DNA of 6,677 nt from an uncultured Pseudomonas sp. (GTDB lineage: Bacteria > Pseudomonadota > Gammaproteobacteria > Pseudomonadales > Pseudomonadaceae). A model generated the notes under the pieces. The model saw only the letters and a list, made by a program, of their open reading frames with translations. It was not told the origin of the DNA and searched no databases. A program made the translations under genes and the position numbers. The stretch covers positions 1 through 6,677 of the forward strand of contig CAMPJN010000212.1 of NCBI GenBank assembly GCA_946886875.1, written 5' to 3'. Shown piece after piece: positions 5,355-6,677 of this stretch. Each line of letters starts with the position of its first letter. Position 1 is the first letter of the stretch.

Positions 5355-6677
5355 TCAGAGCAACCCGCTGGGAACATCGAGCACATCCAGGTGCAAGCGC
5401 GCGCTGCTGCTCAGTTCGCCGTTTTCGCCGCATAACGCCCACCCCGAGCGGCCACGTGCCTTGACCTTGTAGAGCATTTCGTCGGCGGCCTTGTACAGGC
5501 TGGTGAAATTGCTGGCGTGCTGCGGATACAACGCCACGCCGATGCTGATGGTCACGGTCAGGCGTTCGGCGCCATACATCACCGGTTTGGCCAGTTCGGC
5601 CAGCAAACGGCCGGCAATTTCCTGGGCGTGTCGCTCGGCATCCTCGCCGCAAATCAGCACGGCGAACTCGTCGCCGCCCAGGCGCGCCACTGTATCGCCG
5701 CCGCGCACGTGTTCGCGCAGGCGCTGAGCGATCGCCTGCAGCATCAGGTCGCCGGCATCGTGGCCGTGGCGGTCGTTGATCGGTTTGAAGTGGTCGAGGT
5801 CGATCAGCAGCAGGGCAACCGTCTGGTTATGTCGCTTGGCATTGGCCAGCGCCGACTCGCAATGCTCGACCAGATAACGGCGGTTGGGCAGCTCGGTCAG
5901 CGGGTCATGGAAAGCGGCATGCTGCAGTTCCTGCTCGCGTTGCAGCAAATGCTCATTGGCGAAAGCCAGCTCGGCGGTGCGCTGCGCCACCGAATCCTGC
6001 AACTCGTCGGCGCTGGCCTGCATCTGCGCCAGGCGCGCGCTTTTTTCGCGGTCGACTTGCTCCAGGGCGGCGGACTTTTCCCGTTTGAGAATCTGGATGC
6101 GGTAGGCCAGGGCGAAGGAGAACAGGATGGATTCGGCGGCCACCGCAATCGGGAACACATAGGCGTTGTATGCGGAGGGCTGTAGCAGTCCGGTCGCGCG
6201 CATCAGCAACACGCTGATGCTGCCGAGGACCAAACCGTAACCGCAAAGATACAGCAGGGCCGGGAAGAAGCCCTGGCGCCAGCGGATCAATGCGCTGCCG
6301 AGCGCCGCGGGTATGCTGGTCAGCGACAGCACCGCGATGATCCAGGCCGCCATGCTGCGTTGGCCGAAGGCTTCCAGGGTTATCGCCACTATGTAGACCA
6401 GGCAAGCCATGCTCAACAGATGATGGGCCCAGCGCACATGATGGCGGGTCTGCAGCAGGCTTTGGGTGAAGCGGCTGGCGCACAAGCCCCACAACGAGGG
6501 CAGGGTGATGCGGTCCAGCCAGAATGGCACCGCGCCGCCCGGCCAGAGGTATTGGAAGCCGTGGCCGGTCATGCTCATGATGAACACCAGGGCGAAGGCG
6601 GTGGTCAGCACGTACCAGAAATAAGCGCTGTCACGCAGGCTGAAGAGGATGAACAGGTTGTACAGCAGCAGGGCGAA
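5355..6677 (-). CDS. 7TMR-DISM diguanylate cyclase, tandem paralogue (5' end outside window)
   Basis: A second membrane diguanylate cyclase, upstream of its paralogue in transcription order. The frame is open to the window edge, giving 440 residues that correspond to residues 194-633 of the neighbour with no gap. The missing part should hold the signal peptide and periplasmic sensor domain. Present are most of membrane helix 1 onward ('FALLLYNLF' at the edge), the coiled coil and a complete GGDEF domain. The active-site motif GGDEF lies at 5678-5664, with 'IDLDHFKPIND', 'GHDAGD' and the RGGD inhibitory site five residues before GGDEF, so it should be catalytically competent and feedback-inhibited. 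The catalytic part is about 93% identical to the neighbour, while the membrane part is only about 57%. That suggests the same output with a different or modified input. A GTG at 6611 could be mistaken for a start, but it lies inside a conserved membrane segment. Which of the two is the NicD-type orthologue cannot be decided here. Confidence 0.93.
   Translation of the reverse strand, partial: FALLLYNLFILFSLRDSAYFWYVLTTAFALVFIMSMTGHGFQYLWPGGAVPFWLDRITLPSLWGLCASRFTQSLLQTRHHVRWAHHLLSMACLVYIVAITLEAFGQRSMAAWIIAVLSLTSIPAALGSALIRWRQGFFPALLYLCGYGLVLGSISVLLMRATGLLQPSAYNAYVFPIAVAAESILFSFALAYRIQILKREKSAALEQVDREKSARLAQMQASADELQDSVAQRTAELAFANEHLLQREQELQHAAFHDPLTELPNRRYLVEHCESALANAKRHNQTVALLLIDLDHFKPINDRHGHDAGDLMLQAIAQRLREHVRGGDTVARLGGDEFAVLICGEDAERHAQEIAGRLLAELAKPVMYGAERLTVTISIGVALYPQHASNFTSLYKAADEMLYKVKARGRSGWALCGENGELSSSARLHLDVLDVPSGLL

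Larger units (their letters stand above)
3302..6677 (-). repeat. Tandem gene duplication, 2053-base period
   Basis: The segment 3302-4624 aligns with 5355-6677 at a constant offset of 2053 bases with no insertions or deletions, because both genes have the same frame and the same stop position. The longest exact run I confirmed is 41 bases (3420-3460 with 5473-5513). Nucleotide identity in the GGDEF part is roughly 85-90% by eye. The alignable part ends at the gene's 3' end; the 151-base spacer 5204-5354 has no counterpart after 3302, where alr begins. No flanking repeats or transposase were seen. Confidence 0.9.

Noticed and set aside
6609..6611. GTG as a start of the upstream cyclase
   Set aside because: The frame remains open to the window edge and the upstream residues match the first and second membrane segments of the paralogue, so the true start is outside the window.
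3302..6677. Mobile element origin of the cyclase duplication
   Set aside because: No transposase, terminal inverted repeats or target-site duplications are seen around the copies; simple tandem duplication explains the pattern.

Overview
The window is GC-rich with dense, short-spaced genes. Its protein repertoire fits a gammaproteobacterium close to Pseudomonas: a Pseudomonas-type alanine racemase, 7TMR-DISM diguanylate cyclases and a c5-like cytochrome. I recognise no RNA gene, CRISPR array, insertion sequence or phage gene.

Left part (1-2085, + strand): four closely spaced genes that look co-transcribed. They are the 3' part of a multiheme c-type cytochrome (six CxxCH motifs visible), a lipoprotein with a Tll0287/DUF3365-like heme domain, a small lipoprotein c5-like cytochrome that starts with GTG inside the previous gene, and a single-domain bacterial globin with a near-perfect Shine-Dalgarno. 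The first three would work outside the cytoplasmic membrane, passing electrons or sensing redox state or a gas. The globin lacks a signal peptide and would bind O2 or NO in the cytoplasm. A GC-rich hairpin follows the globin.

Middle (2218-3297, + strand): alr, a complete PLP-dependent alanine racemase that supplies D-alanine for peptidoglycan, probably from its own promoter just upstream. It converges with the next gene, leaving only 4 bases between stop codons.

Right part (3302-6677, - strand): two tandem membrane diguanylate cyclases. The complete one (3302-5203) has a signal peptide, a periplasmic sensor domain, seven membrane helices, a coiled coil and a GGDEF domain. The second (5355 to the window edge) lacks its 5' part. 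The two align without gaps over 440 codons at a constant offset of 2053 bases. Identity is about 57% in the membrane part, 78% in the coiled coil and 93% in the catalytic part. From memory, P. aeruginosa has alr (PA4930) beside the 7TM diguanylate cyclase NicD (PA4929), so this looks like a nicD-type locus with a duplicated cyclase and a heme-protein cluster on the other side of alr.

I see no wholly new system. The most notable points are the duplicated cyclase with a conserved output and divergent membrane sensor, and the cytochrome-lipoprotein-globin gene cluster.
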